A stretch of 5,676 nucleotides of DNA from Pseudomonadota bacterium (GTDB taxonomy: Bacteria; Pseudomonadota; Alphaproteobacteria; Rhizobiales; Hyphomicrobiaceae). The translations under genes and the position numbers were made by a program. Under the pieces are notes generated by a model. The model was not told where the DNA came from. It did not search any database and worked only from the letters and a program-made list of their open reading frames with translations. Below, piece by piece: positions 1 through 5,676 of this stretch; position 1 is the first letter of the stretch, and every line of letters starts with the position of its first letter. The DNA lies in the NCBI GenBank assembly GCA_023416575.1, contig JAEZHL010000373.1, positions 1 to 5,676 of the forward strand, written 5' to 3'.

Positions 1-1332
1 GCGGAGACGCTGGCCTACGTCGCGACCTTCGACCCGACGCGCCAGGTTCCGGACGAGCTGGCCGTCGTGGACGTCGATCCTGCGTCCCCGACGTATTCTA
101 AGATCGTGGAAGCGGTCCCCATGCCGAATACGGGCGACGAGCTACATCATTTCGGCTGGAACGCCTGCTCCTCCTGCCTGTGCCCGAATGCGCCGCATCC
201 GCACATGGAGCGCCGTTATCTCGTGGTGCCGGGCCTACGCTCCTCGCGCATTCACATCCTCGACACCGGCGCTGATCCGAGAAAGCCGCAGATCGTCAAG
301 GTCATCGAGCCGGGCGAGCTAGCCGAGAAGGCCGGCTATTCACGCCCCCACACGATCCACTGCGGCCCGGAGGGCATCTACGTCGCCTCGCTCGCCAACG
401 GCCAAGGCAAGGCGCCCGGGGGCATTTTCCTGATGGACCCCGAGACGTTCGACGTGCGCGGACGCTGGGAGATCGAGCGCGGTCCGCAGCAGCTCGCCTA
501 TGATGCGTGGTGGCATCTGGGCTATGACACGCTGGTCACCAGTGAGTGGGGGCTGCCGGAGAGCTTCGAGAACGGCCTCGTCCCAGAGCTGCTGCTCGGA
601 GCGAAGTACGGCCGGCGCCTGCATTTCTGGGATCTCAACGCGCGCAAGCATCTGCAGACCATCGATTTCGGCGACAAATATCAGCTCGTCTTCGAGCTGA
701 GGCCGGCACACGATCCAACCAAGGCCTACGGCTTCGTCAACTGCGTGCTGAGCCTGGAGGACCTGTCCTCCTCGATCTGGGTGTGGCATCGCGAGGGCGA
801 GAACTGGGCGGTGACCAAGATCATCGACATCCCGGCCGAGCCGGCAGATCCCGACCAGCTGCCACCCCTGCTGCGAGGTTTCAAGGCCGTGCCGCCGCTC
901 GTCACGGACATCGATCTGTCCATGGATGATCGCTTCCTCTACGTCTCCTGTTGGGGAACCGGCGACCTCCTCCAGTACGACGTCTCCGAGCCCATGAAGC
1001 CGAAGCTGACCGGCAAGGTGCGCATCGGCGGCATCGTCTCACGCGCGACGCACCCCCGCGCCGATGGCAAGCCGCTCACCGGCGGTCCACAGATGGTCGA
1101 GATCAGCCGCGATGGCCGGCGGATCTACTTCACGAACTCGCTCTATGGAGCCATTGACGACCAGTTCTACCACAACGGTCTCGAGGGCTGGATGGTGAAG
1201 CTCGATGCCGGCCCCGACGGCGGCATCGCGTTCGACGAGAAGTTCTTCGTCGAATGGCCCAAGTCGCATCGCGCGCACCAGATCCGGCTCGAAGGTGGCG
1301 ATTGCTCGTCGGATTCCTACTGCTATCCGTGA
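1..1332 (+). CDS. Selenium-binding protein, SBP56 / methanethiol oxidase family (5' partial)
   Basis: This is a 443-residue fragment read in frame from base 1 and closed by TGA. A GTG at 67 is in frame, but the codons before it (AETLAYVATFDPTRQVPDEL) already match the family's N-terminus, so the true start lies off the window and about 20 residues are missing. Seen: DELHHFGWN followed by CSSC at window codons 56-59 (the cysteine motif of the family, which holds the selenium-binding Cys in animal SELENBP1), the HH pair at codons 49-50, RPHTIHCGPEG (His 117 and 120), RPAHDP (His 237), KSHRAHQ (His 423 and 426), and a C-terminus ending GGDCSSDSYCYP. Known of the family: the fold is a beta-propeller, and some bacterial members are copper-dependent methanethiol oxidases (MtoX) that turn methanethiol, oxygen and water into formaldehyde, hydrogen sulfide and hydrogen peroxide. 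Inferred: the same reaction here, with the histidines as metal ligands. Cellular location cannot be judged because the N-terminus is missing. Family assignment is firm; the exact substrate is not. Confidence 0.93.
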   Translation, partial: AETLAYVATFDPTRQVPDELAVVDVDPASPTYSKIVEAVPMPNTGDELHHFGWNACSSCLCPNAPHPHMERRYLVVPGLRSSRIHILDTGADPRKPQIVKVIEPGELAEKAGYSRPHTIHCGPEGIYVASLANGQGKAPGGIFLMDPETFDVRGRWEIERGPQQLAYDAWWHLGYDTLVTSEWGLPESFENGLVPELLLGAKYGRRLHFWDLNARKHLQTIDFGDKYQLVFELRPAHDPTKAYGFVNCVLSLEDLSSSIWVWHREGENWAVTKIIDIPAEPADPDQLPPLLRGFKAVPPLVTDIDLSMDDRFLYVSCWGTGDLLQYDVSEPMKPKLTGKVRIGGIVSRATHPRADGKPLTGGPQMVEISRDGRRIYFTNSLYGAIDDQFYHNGLEGWMVKLDAGPDGGIAFDEKFFVEWPKSHRAHQIRLEGGDCSSDSYCYP

Positions 1333-1371
1333 GCACTACGGGCGGCATGCTGCCGGTTCGGACGGCCGTCC

Positions 1372-2013
1372 ATGGCTGACCTGTGGCCCTGGCTGGCGCT
1401 GGTCGGGCTCGGGGCGTTCCACGGCCTCAACCCGGCCATGGGATGGCTGTTCGCGGTCGCACTCGGGTTGCATCGACAGAGCCGCGCGACGGTGCTGCTC
1501 TCCCTCATCCCGATCGCCCTCGGACACGCGCTCTCGATCCTCCTCGTCGCAGGTATTTTCGTGATGGCGGGCGTGCTGCTCGACGAGACGGTAATCCAGA
1601 TCGGTGCCGGCGTGCTCCTGATCGGCTGGGCCATCTATTCCCAGCTCTTCGGGCACCAGCACCGTATTCGCGTCGGGATGCGGACCGGACAGGCTGGGCT
1701 CTTTCTCTGGTCGTTTCTGATGGCGACGGGGCACGGAGCCGGGCTGATGCTGCTGCCCGCGCTAATGCCGCTGTGCCTCAGCCAAGGCCCCATGGCCGAG
1801 ATCACCGCGACCGGCTCGGCCGCCATCGTCCTTGCCGCCGTGACCGTCCACACGCTTGCGATGCTGCTGATGACCGGCACGATCGCGATGCTGGTTTACG
1901 AGTGGATCGGTCTTGCGGTCCTGCGCAGTGCCTGGATCAATCTCGACCTCATCTGGACCGCTGCGCTGGCCGCCACGGGGCTGCTGCTCATCGTCCTCGC
2001 GCTGACCGCCTGA
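1372..2013 (+). CDS. Six-helix membrane protein, possible LysE/NicO-like transporter
   Basis: This 213-residue protein is almost wholly hydrophobic. I count about six membrane segments, near residues 5-33, 39-69, 73-92, 106-136, 147-177 and 192-212. I do not recognise a named family with certainty. The halves look like two copies of a three-helix unit: helix 1 has GAFHGLNPAMGW (His17) and helix 4 has ATGHGAGLMLLP (His121); helix 2 has ALGHALSILLVAG (His52) and helix 5 has VHTLAMLLMTG (His160). A short polar loop with HQH (95-97) separates them. Intramembrane histidines in a 3+3 layout recall the NicO/UreH/LysE transporter superfamily, so metal or small-solute transport is possible but inferred. 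It starts 39 bases after the SBP56 stop. That stop is in the same frame and ATG 1372 is the only standard start before the hydrophobic core, so the start is secure although no good Shine-Dalgarno is seen; translational coupling to the upstream gene is plausible. Confidence 0.85.
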   Translation: MADLWPWLALVGLGAFHGLNPAMGWLFAVALGLHRQSRATVLLSLIPIALGHALSILLVAGIFVMAGVLLDETVIQIGAGVLLIGWAIYSQLFGHQHRIRVGMRTGQAGLFLWSFLMATGHGAGLMLLPALMPLCLSQGPMAEITATGSAAIVLAAVTVHTLAMLLMTGTIAMLVYEWIGLAVLRSAWINLDLIWTAALAATGLLLIVLALTA

Positions 2014-2081
2014 CGCCAACGCCGGGTGCTCGGCTGTCAGCCGGAACCCGCACGCCGGCGCGGCCGTTGTTATCCGGCACC

Positions 2082-3170
2082 ATGGAAACTCATGCAGGCA
2101 TGATCGCTGACACCAGCGTGCGGAAGGCAGCGCGCCGGCTCGGTCTGAGGTACCTGTCCCCGGATACGGCCCCCATCGAGCGCCGCAAGCATGGGAACGG
2201 CTTCTCGTACCTGATGCACGGCGAGCTGATCCGGGACGCCGCCACGCGCACCCGCATCCAGCGGCTGGTCATTCCGCCCGCCTGGCAGGACGTGCGTATC
2301 GCGGCCGATCCGATGGCGCATATCCAGGCGAAGGGGCGCGACGAGGCGGGGCGCACCCAATACATCTACCACCCTCTCTGGGAGGAGCTGCGCGAGCAAC
2401 GCAAGGCAAAGCGCCTGATGGAATTCGCCAAGGCGCTTCCCGCAATCCGCCGTGCGGTCAAACGCGACCTCGCGGCGCGCCCGGGCTCCTTCGCGCTCGC
2501 CGTCTCGGCCTGTGTCGCGCTCATCGACGAAACGGCGATCCGCGTCGGCGAGGAGACACATCTCAAGCGCACCGGCGCGCGGGGTGCGTGTACCCTGCGG
2601 CACACACACGTGCGGATCGAGGGCGAGCGCATCCTGCTCTGCTTTCCGGCCAAGGGCGGCAAGGAGCATCAGAGCGAGGTGATGGCTGCGGCGCTGTCGC
2701 GCGCGTTGCGGCGCCTGAAGAAGCTGCCGGGGCGGCGGCTCTTCTGTTACCGGACCGACGCCGGCACCCTACACAACATCGATGCGCGCGCGATCAATGC
2801 CTACCTGTCGACGATCTCCGGCCGCAGGGTGAGCGCCAAGGACTTCCGCACCTTCCACGCAACCGCGCTCGCCGGCGATCGCCTTGCGGCCCTCAAGCCG
2901 GAGGCGTCCGATCGCAAGCGCAACCGGCAGATCGTGAGCGTGGTGAAGGAGGTTGCGGCCATGCTCGGCAACACGGCCACGATCGCGCGCAAAAGCTACG
3001 TGCACGACATTGTTCTGACATCCTTCGAGACCGGGCAGCTGGAGCGCCGCTGGCGGCGCGGAGCCCCGGCGAGGCGTGGTCTCGGCGCCCACGAGAGTGC
3101 GCTGGCGCGTTTCCTGGAGCGCGCACCCGCGCGGCTGCTGCGCCGTCATCTCGCAGCTGGCGGCGGTTGA
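2082..3170 (+). CDS. DNA topoisomerase IB (poxvirus/eukaryotic-like type)
   Basis: This 362-residue protein is complete and of usual length for bacterial type IB topoisomerases. These cut one DNA strand through a 3'-phosphotyrosyl link, let it swivel, and reseal it without ATP, relaxing supercoils of either sign. The N-terminal DNA-binding domain (about 10-105) contains LRYLSPDTAPIERRKHGNGF and VIPPAWQDVRI. The catalytic domain (about 110-310) holds the full set: Arg154 (AIRVGEE), Lys191 (FPAKGGKEH), Arg256 (KDFRTFHA), Asn297 (MLGNTATIA) and the nucleophile Tyr306 (RKSYVHD). The gaps between them (37, 65, 41, 9) equal those I recall for the Deinococcus enzyme. Asn replaces the His of vaccinia and human enzymes, as is usual in bacteria. 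The tail is rich in Arg. ATG 2082 lacks a clear ribosome site; ATG 2100 (residue 7) is an alternative. It begins 68 bases after the membrane protein and may be read through from it. The same frame stays open back to 1383, but that part lies over the membrane gene and is not coding. Confidence 0.94.
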   Translation: METHAGMIADTSVRKAARRLGLRYLSPDTAPIERRKHGNGFSYLMHGELIRDAATRTRIQRLVIPPAWQDVRIAADPMAHIQAKGRDEAGRTQYIYHPLWEELREQRKAKRLMEFAKALPAIRRAVKRDLAARPGSFALAVSACVALIDETAIRVGEETHLKRTGARGACTLRHTHVRIEGERILLCFPAKGGKEHQSEVMAAALSRALRRLKKLPGRRLFCYRTDAGTLHNIDARAINAYLSTISGRRVSAKDFRTFHATALAGDRLAALKPEASDRKRNRQIVSVVKEVAAMLGNTATIARKSYVHDIVLTSFETGQLERRWRRGAPARRGLGAHESALARFLERAPARLLRRHLAAGGG

Positions 3171-3236
3171 TCCCTGGGCACACCTCTTCCCCTGATTGGC
3201 GGACGGCTTCAACTCGGCTAAACACCCGGTGCACGG

Positions 3237-3256
3237 GAGAGCCGATTTCGGTTCTC
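3237..3256 (+). other. Hairpin between topoisomerase and dehydrogenase genes
   Basis: The arms GAGAGCCGA (3237-3245) and TCGGTTCTC (3248-3256) pair over nine positions with one G-U wobble, around a nominal two-base loop that would open to four or more. It lies about 67 bases after the topoisomerase stop and 60 bases before the chosen dehydrogenase start. Only a broken pyrimidine stretch follows, with no real T-run, so it is at best a weak terminator. It may instead be a leader structure of the dehydrogenase mRNA. Confidence 0.4.
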
Positions 3257-3269
3257 TTCAAGACAACGC

Positions 3270-3290
3270 GGCCGGAGGCTCGTTCCGGCC
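3270..3290 (+). other. Leader hairpin just upstream of the dehydrogenase gene
   Basis: GGCCGGA (3270-3276) and TCCGGCC (3284-3290) form a perfect 7-bp stem with a 7-base loop. The right arm ends 25 bases before ATG 3316, and the purine-rich AAGGGAAA follows it directly. It could affect translation of the dehydrogenase or act as a protein-binding inverted repeat. GC-rich sequence makes chance 7-bp stems fairly common, so the function is unproven. Confidence 0.35.
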
Positions 3291-3315
3291 ATAAGGGAAA
3301 GTGGAGCAGTCCGGG

Positions 3316-4410
3316 ATGACAAGTGGAATGGGTCAGCAGGCAAAGTCCAACAAGATGAAAATAGCCGTCATCCCGGGCGACGGCATCGGAAACGAGGTGG
3401 TGCCGGAGGGACTGCGCGTGCTCGAGGCGGTCGGCCGGCGCTTCGACCTCGAGTTCCAGTGGGACCACTTCGACTGGAACTGCGAGCGGTTCAAGAAGAC
3501 CGGCACCATGATGCCCGCCGACGGTCTCGACCAGCTCCGTCCCTATGACGCCATCTTCCTCGGCGCCGTCGGCTATCCCGGCGTTCCCGATCACGTCTCC
3601 CTCTGGGGCCTCCTTATCCCCATCCGCCGCAACTTCCAGCAGTACATCAACCTGCGGCCGGTCCGCATGTTCGAGGGTCTGAAGTCACCCCTCGCGGACC
3701 GCAAGCCCGGCGAGATCGACTACTGGATCGTGCGCGAGAACAACGAGGGTGAGTATTCCTCGATCGGCGGCCGGATGTACGAAGGCACCGAGCTCGAGTC
3801 GGCCATCCAGCAGGCCGTCTTCACCAAGAAGGGCTGCGAGCGCGCCATGCGCTACGCGTTCGACCTTGCGATGACGCGCAAGCGGCGCGAGGTGACGTCG
3901 GCCACCAAGTCGAATGGCATCTCCATCTCGATGCCCTACTGGGACGAGAAGTTCGCCGCCGTCTCCAAGGAGTATCCCGAGGTCAAGACGCAGCAGTTCC
4001 ATATCGACATCCTGACCGCCCACCTCGTGCGCAACCCGCAGTGGTTCGACGTCATCGTCGGCTCGAACCTGTTCGGCGACATCCTGTCCGACCTCGGCCC
4101 GGCAACGACCGGGACCATCGCCATCGCGCCGGGCGCCAACATCAATCCGGAGCGGGAGTATCCCTCCATGTTCGAGCCGGTGCACGGCTCGGCGCCGGAC
4201 ATCGCCGGCAAGGGCATCGCCAACCCGATCGGCCAGATCTGGTCCGGTGCCATGATGCTGGACCACCTCGGCCATAAGGAAGCAGGCGATGCCATCGTCA
4301 GCGCCATCGAGGAGGTCATCCGCGCTCAGGAGGCGCTGACGCCGGATATGGGCGGCAAGGCATCGACCACCGATCTCGGCAAGGCCATCGCCGACATCGC
4401 GGGCCGCTGA
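3316..4410 (+). CDS. dmlA: Tartrate / D-malate dehydrogenase (DmlA/TtuC type)
   Basis: This 364-residue enzyme is complete and belongs to the isocitrate/isopropylmalate dehydrogenase superfamily. It is close throughout to E. coli DmlA as I remember it (VPDHxSLWG, QYxNLRPVR, EGEYSSxGGR, TSATKSNGxxISMPYWDE). Members oxidise and decarboxylate D-malate to pyruvate and CO2 and act on tartrate, using NAD and Mg/Mn in the cytoplasm. Visible sites are GDGIG (21-25), substrate Arg104, Arg114 and Arg140, catalytic Tyr147 and Lys198, metal-binding Asp231, Asp255 and Asp259 (NLFGDILSDLGP), and the NAD-binding loop EPVHGSAPDIAGKGIANPI (287-305). The start is uncertain: ATG 3316 has GGAG at 3303-3306; GTG 3301 would add five residues; ATG 3355 gives MKIAVIPGDGIG, the tight family N-terminus. 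No tartrate transporter, other tartrate gene or LysR regulator lies beside it, so the preferred substrate (D-malate, tartrate or a relative such as 3-isopropylmalate) cannot be fixed. Leucine-pathway LeuB is less likely because the substrate-recognition stretch follows the DmlA pattern. Confidence 0.92.
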   Translation: MTSGMGQQAKSNKMKIAVIPGDGIGNEVVPEGLRVLEAVGRRFDLEFQWDHFDWNCERFKKTGTMMPADGLDQLRPYDAIFLGAVGYPGVPDHVSLWGLLIPIRRNFQQYINLRPVRMFEGLKSPLADRKPGEIDYWIVRENNEGEYSSIGGRMYEGTELESAIQQAVFTKKGCERAMRYAFDLAMTRKRREVTSATKSNGISISMPYWDEKFAAVSKEYPEVKTQQFHIDILTAHLVRNPQWFDVIVGSNLFGDILSDLGPATTGTIAIAPGANINPEREYPSMFEPVHGSAPDIAGKGIANPIGQIWSGAMMLDHLGHKEAGDAIVSAIEEVIRAQEALTPDMGGKASTTDLGKAIADIAGR

Positions 4411-4440
4411 GCCCGTTCGCTGCCGTCATGGTCGGCCTGA

Positions 4441-4470
4441 GGCGTTGAGGGTGTCATCACCCTCAGCGCC
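4441..4470 (+). terminator. Strong hairpin after the dehydrogenase, probable terminator
   Basis: The arms GGCGTTGAGGGTG (4441-4453) and CACCCTCAGCGCC (4458-4470) pair over 13 positions with one G-U wobble and a TCAT loop. It starts 30 bases after the dehydrogenase stop and about 105 bases before the next gene, the expected place for transcription end or 3' mRNA protection. No T-run follows on either strand, so it is not a classical intrinsic terminator. It could be a hairpin-only terminator, an mRNA-stabilising structure or a copy of a dispersed palindromic repeat. Confidence 0.5.
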
Positions 4471-4522
4471 ATCCCGGAAAGGAAGCTCCGAGCGAGCCTA
4501 TCGGTTTTCCGCTGCGTTGCGT

Positions 4523-4528
4523 TATAGT
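4523..4528 (+). promoter_or_regulatory. Possible -10 element for the TPR gene
   Basis: TATAGT in an otherwise GC-rich gap, 46 bases before the TPR start and after the hairpin, resembles a sigma-70 -10 box. No convincing -35 hexamer is seen at the usual spacing. A promoter is expected here because the preceding hairpin probably ends the upstream transcript, but the site itself is weak evidence. Confidence 0.22.
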
Positions 4529-4574
4529 CCTGACGGACGGGGATAGCGGGCGAACCTGAGCATCTGGAGTCGAC

Positions 4575-5676
4575 ATGCGGAAGCCGACCGCCATCCGAAC
4601 TGCCGCCGTGGCGCTGGCGCTCGTTCTTCTGGCCGAGCGACCCGCTTTGGCGGCAGGGGAGATCGCGGCCGCCAAGGCCCAGGAGGCGGCGACCGCCCTC
4701 CTCCGCGGCAATGTCGAGCAGGCCGTTGCCGCCTACACCGAGGCGCTGCAGGATGCGACCATCGCCAACGACCGGCGGGCGGCGATCCTCAACGACCGCG
4801 GCGTCGCTAATGCCCGGCTCGGCCAGCACAAGGCGGCCCTCGATGACTACAACCGCGCGGTTCAGCTGTTCCCGGAATATGCTCCGGTCTACAACAACCG
4901 CGGCAATGCTCTGCTGGCGCTCGGGCTGCTCCAGGAAGCCCTGAAGGATTTCGACCGCGCCATCGCGCTCTCCCCTGGCTACGCCGCAGCCTACAACAAC
5001 CGCGCCACCGCGCTGCTCAAGCTTGGCCAGACGGCCCCGGCGGTGAAGGACTACACGCGCGCCATCACGCTGATGCCCCAGAACACGGCATCGCTGACGG
5101 GACGCGGCCGCGCGCTGCTCGACGAGCAACGGCCCTTTGCCGCCCTGCGTGACTTCACCCGCGCCGTGTCATCCGACAACCGGTCCGCGGCCGCATACCG
5201 GGCGCGGGCGCAGGCGGCCATGCAGGTCGAGCGTTTCGACGAGGCCATCGAGGACTTGAGCCGCGCCATCGCGTTCGAGCCGGAGAACGCCGAGTTGTAC
5301 GTCGACCGCGGCCATGCCTACCGCCTCGCGGACAACATGGCTTCGGGCCTCAGGGACTTCACCCGCGCGGTCGAGCTTGCGCCGCAGAGCGCCCGGGCGC
5401 TCGCTGGCCGCGGCTTGGCCCTGGCACGGTTCGATGCCTTCGAGGAGGCGGAGGGCGAACTCGCCAAGGCGATCGAGATCGACCCGCGTTGCGTCGAGGC
5501 ATTTGCCTACCGTGCCTGGCTCTATAAGCAGACCGGGCAGCCGGAGCTCGGCTTGACCGAGATCGAGAAGGCGCTCCGCATCGACGCCAACAATGCCGAC
5601 GTCCAATGGGCGAAGGGTGAAGTGGAGCAAGCCCTCGGCCGCACGGATGCAGCCATTGCCAGTTTCCGCAGAGCCG
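4575..5676 (+). CDS. Exported tetratricopeptide-repeat (TPR) protein, 3' partial
   Basis: The reading frame runs from ATG 4575 to the window edge without a stop: 367 residues and one extra base. GGAG at 4566-4569, five bases before the ATG, supports the start. Residues 1-26 look like a signal peptide: basic MRKPTAIR, a hydrophobic run AAVALALVLLA, and PALA before AGE, with likely cleavage after Ala26, so the protein is probably periplasmic or membrane-facing. After a linker and a degenerate first unit (about 36-66), TPR units of exactly 34 residues follow: 69-102, 103-136, 137-170, 171-204, 205-238, 239-272, 273-306, 307-340 and one cut by the edge. Unit 103-136 shows the consensus well, with Gly110, Ala122, Phe126, Ala129 and Pro134. 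Most units repeat an N/D-R-G/A signature early and a DFxRAI-like signature late. TPR arrays are protein-binding scaffolds; no enzymatic domain is visible. Partner and role are unknown. It has its own spacing of 164 bases from the dehydrogenase and is probably a separate unit. Confidence 0.9.
   Translation, partial: MRKPTAIRTAAVALALVLLAERPALAAGEIAAAKAQEAATALLRGNVEQAVAAYTEALQDATIANDRRAAILNDRGVANARLGQHKAALDDYNRAVQLFPEYAPVYNNRGNALLALGLLQEALKDFDRAIALSPGYAAAYNNRATALLKLGQTAPAVKDYTRAITLMPQNTASLTGRGRALLDEQRPFAALRDFTRAVSSDNRSAAAYRARAQAAMQVERFDEAIEDLSRAIAFEPENAELYVDRGHAYRLADNMASGLRDFTRAVELAPQSARALAGRGLALARFDAFEEAEGELAKAIEIDPRCVEAFAYRAWLYKQTGQPELGLTEIEKALRIDANNADVQWAKGEVEQALGRTDAAIASFRRA

Noticed and set aside
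166..177. CSSC followed by another Cys as a possible unusual redox site or selenocysteine context
   Set aside because: The CSSC motif is a standard part of the SBP56 family and the CLCP continuation is, as I recall, usual in bacterial members. All codons are ordinary TGC, with no in-frame TGA.
1333..1371. Small inverted repeat around GGCATGC between the first two genes
   Set aside because: The stem is about five bases, well within chance for this base composition, and there is no terminator tail.
1383..2081. In-frame upstream extension of the topoisomerase, giving a 595-residue frame
   Set aside because: It overlaps the membrane protein gene in another frame, and its translation is Arg/Pro/Ala-rich low-complexity sequence typical of an out-of-frame reading of GC-rich DNA. 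The family N-terminus begins near 2082-2100.
3196..3224. Possible promoter TTGGCG with TAAACA at 17-base spacing ahead of the dehydrogenase
   Set aside because: The -10-like part matches the consensus at only about half of its positions, which is not enough to report as a feature.
2893..3594. Minus-strand open frame of 233 codons across the topoisomerase-dehydrogenase gap
   Set aside because: It overlaps the conserved catalytic parts of two plus-strand genes and shows no family motif.
3685..4275. Minus-strand open frame of 196 codons inside the dehydrogenase
   Set aside because: It lies entirely antisense to a conserved enzyme core and has no recognisable motif.
4326..5129. Minus-strand open frame of 267 codons
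   Set aside because: It lies opposite the well-supported TPR gene and the end of the dehydrogenase, crosses the intergenic hairpin, and has no recognisable domain. It is a GC-driven antisense shadow.

Overview
The window is GC-rich, gene-dense and entirely plus-strand. Its protein families point to an alphaproteobacterium, probably of the Rhizobiales/Hyphomicrobiales. That placement rests on remembered family resemblance and base composition, with no marker gene present. No RNA gene, CRISPR array, insertion sequence, phage gene or attachment site is visible, and the content looks like ordinary chromosome.

Left block (1-2013): the window opens inside a selenium-binding protein of the SBP56/methanethiol oxidase family, missing only about 20 N-terminal residues. 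A small six-helix membrane protein follows after 39 bases and is probably co-transcribed. It carries an apparent 3+3 helix internal repeat with histidines at matching positions, which suggests a transporter of the broad LysE/NicO type, possibly for a metal.

Middle block (2082-4410): a complete poxvirus-like (eukaryotic-type) DNA topoisomerase IB is followed, after a leader of about 145 bases with two small hairpins, by a complete tartrate/D-malate dehydrogenase (DmlA/TtuC type) with all the expected catalytic residues. These two genes have no obvious functional link.

Right block (4411-5676): a strong 13-bp-stem hairpin lies 30 bases after the dehydrogenase stop. It is followed by an exported protein made of tetratricopeptide repeats in a strict 34-residue register, which runs off the right edge.

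The genes do not form one pathway. The most plausible functional pair is the SBP56 protein and its membrane neighbour. I found no convincing undescribed multi-gene system. The observations most worth checking are the duplicated-histidine membrane protein next to a probable copper enzyme, and the hairpins that bracket the dehydrogenase.
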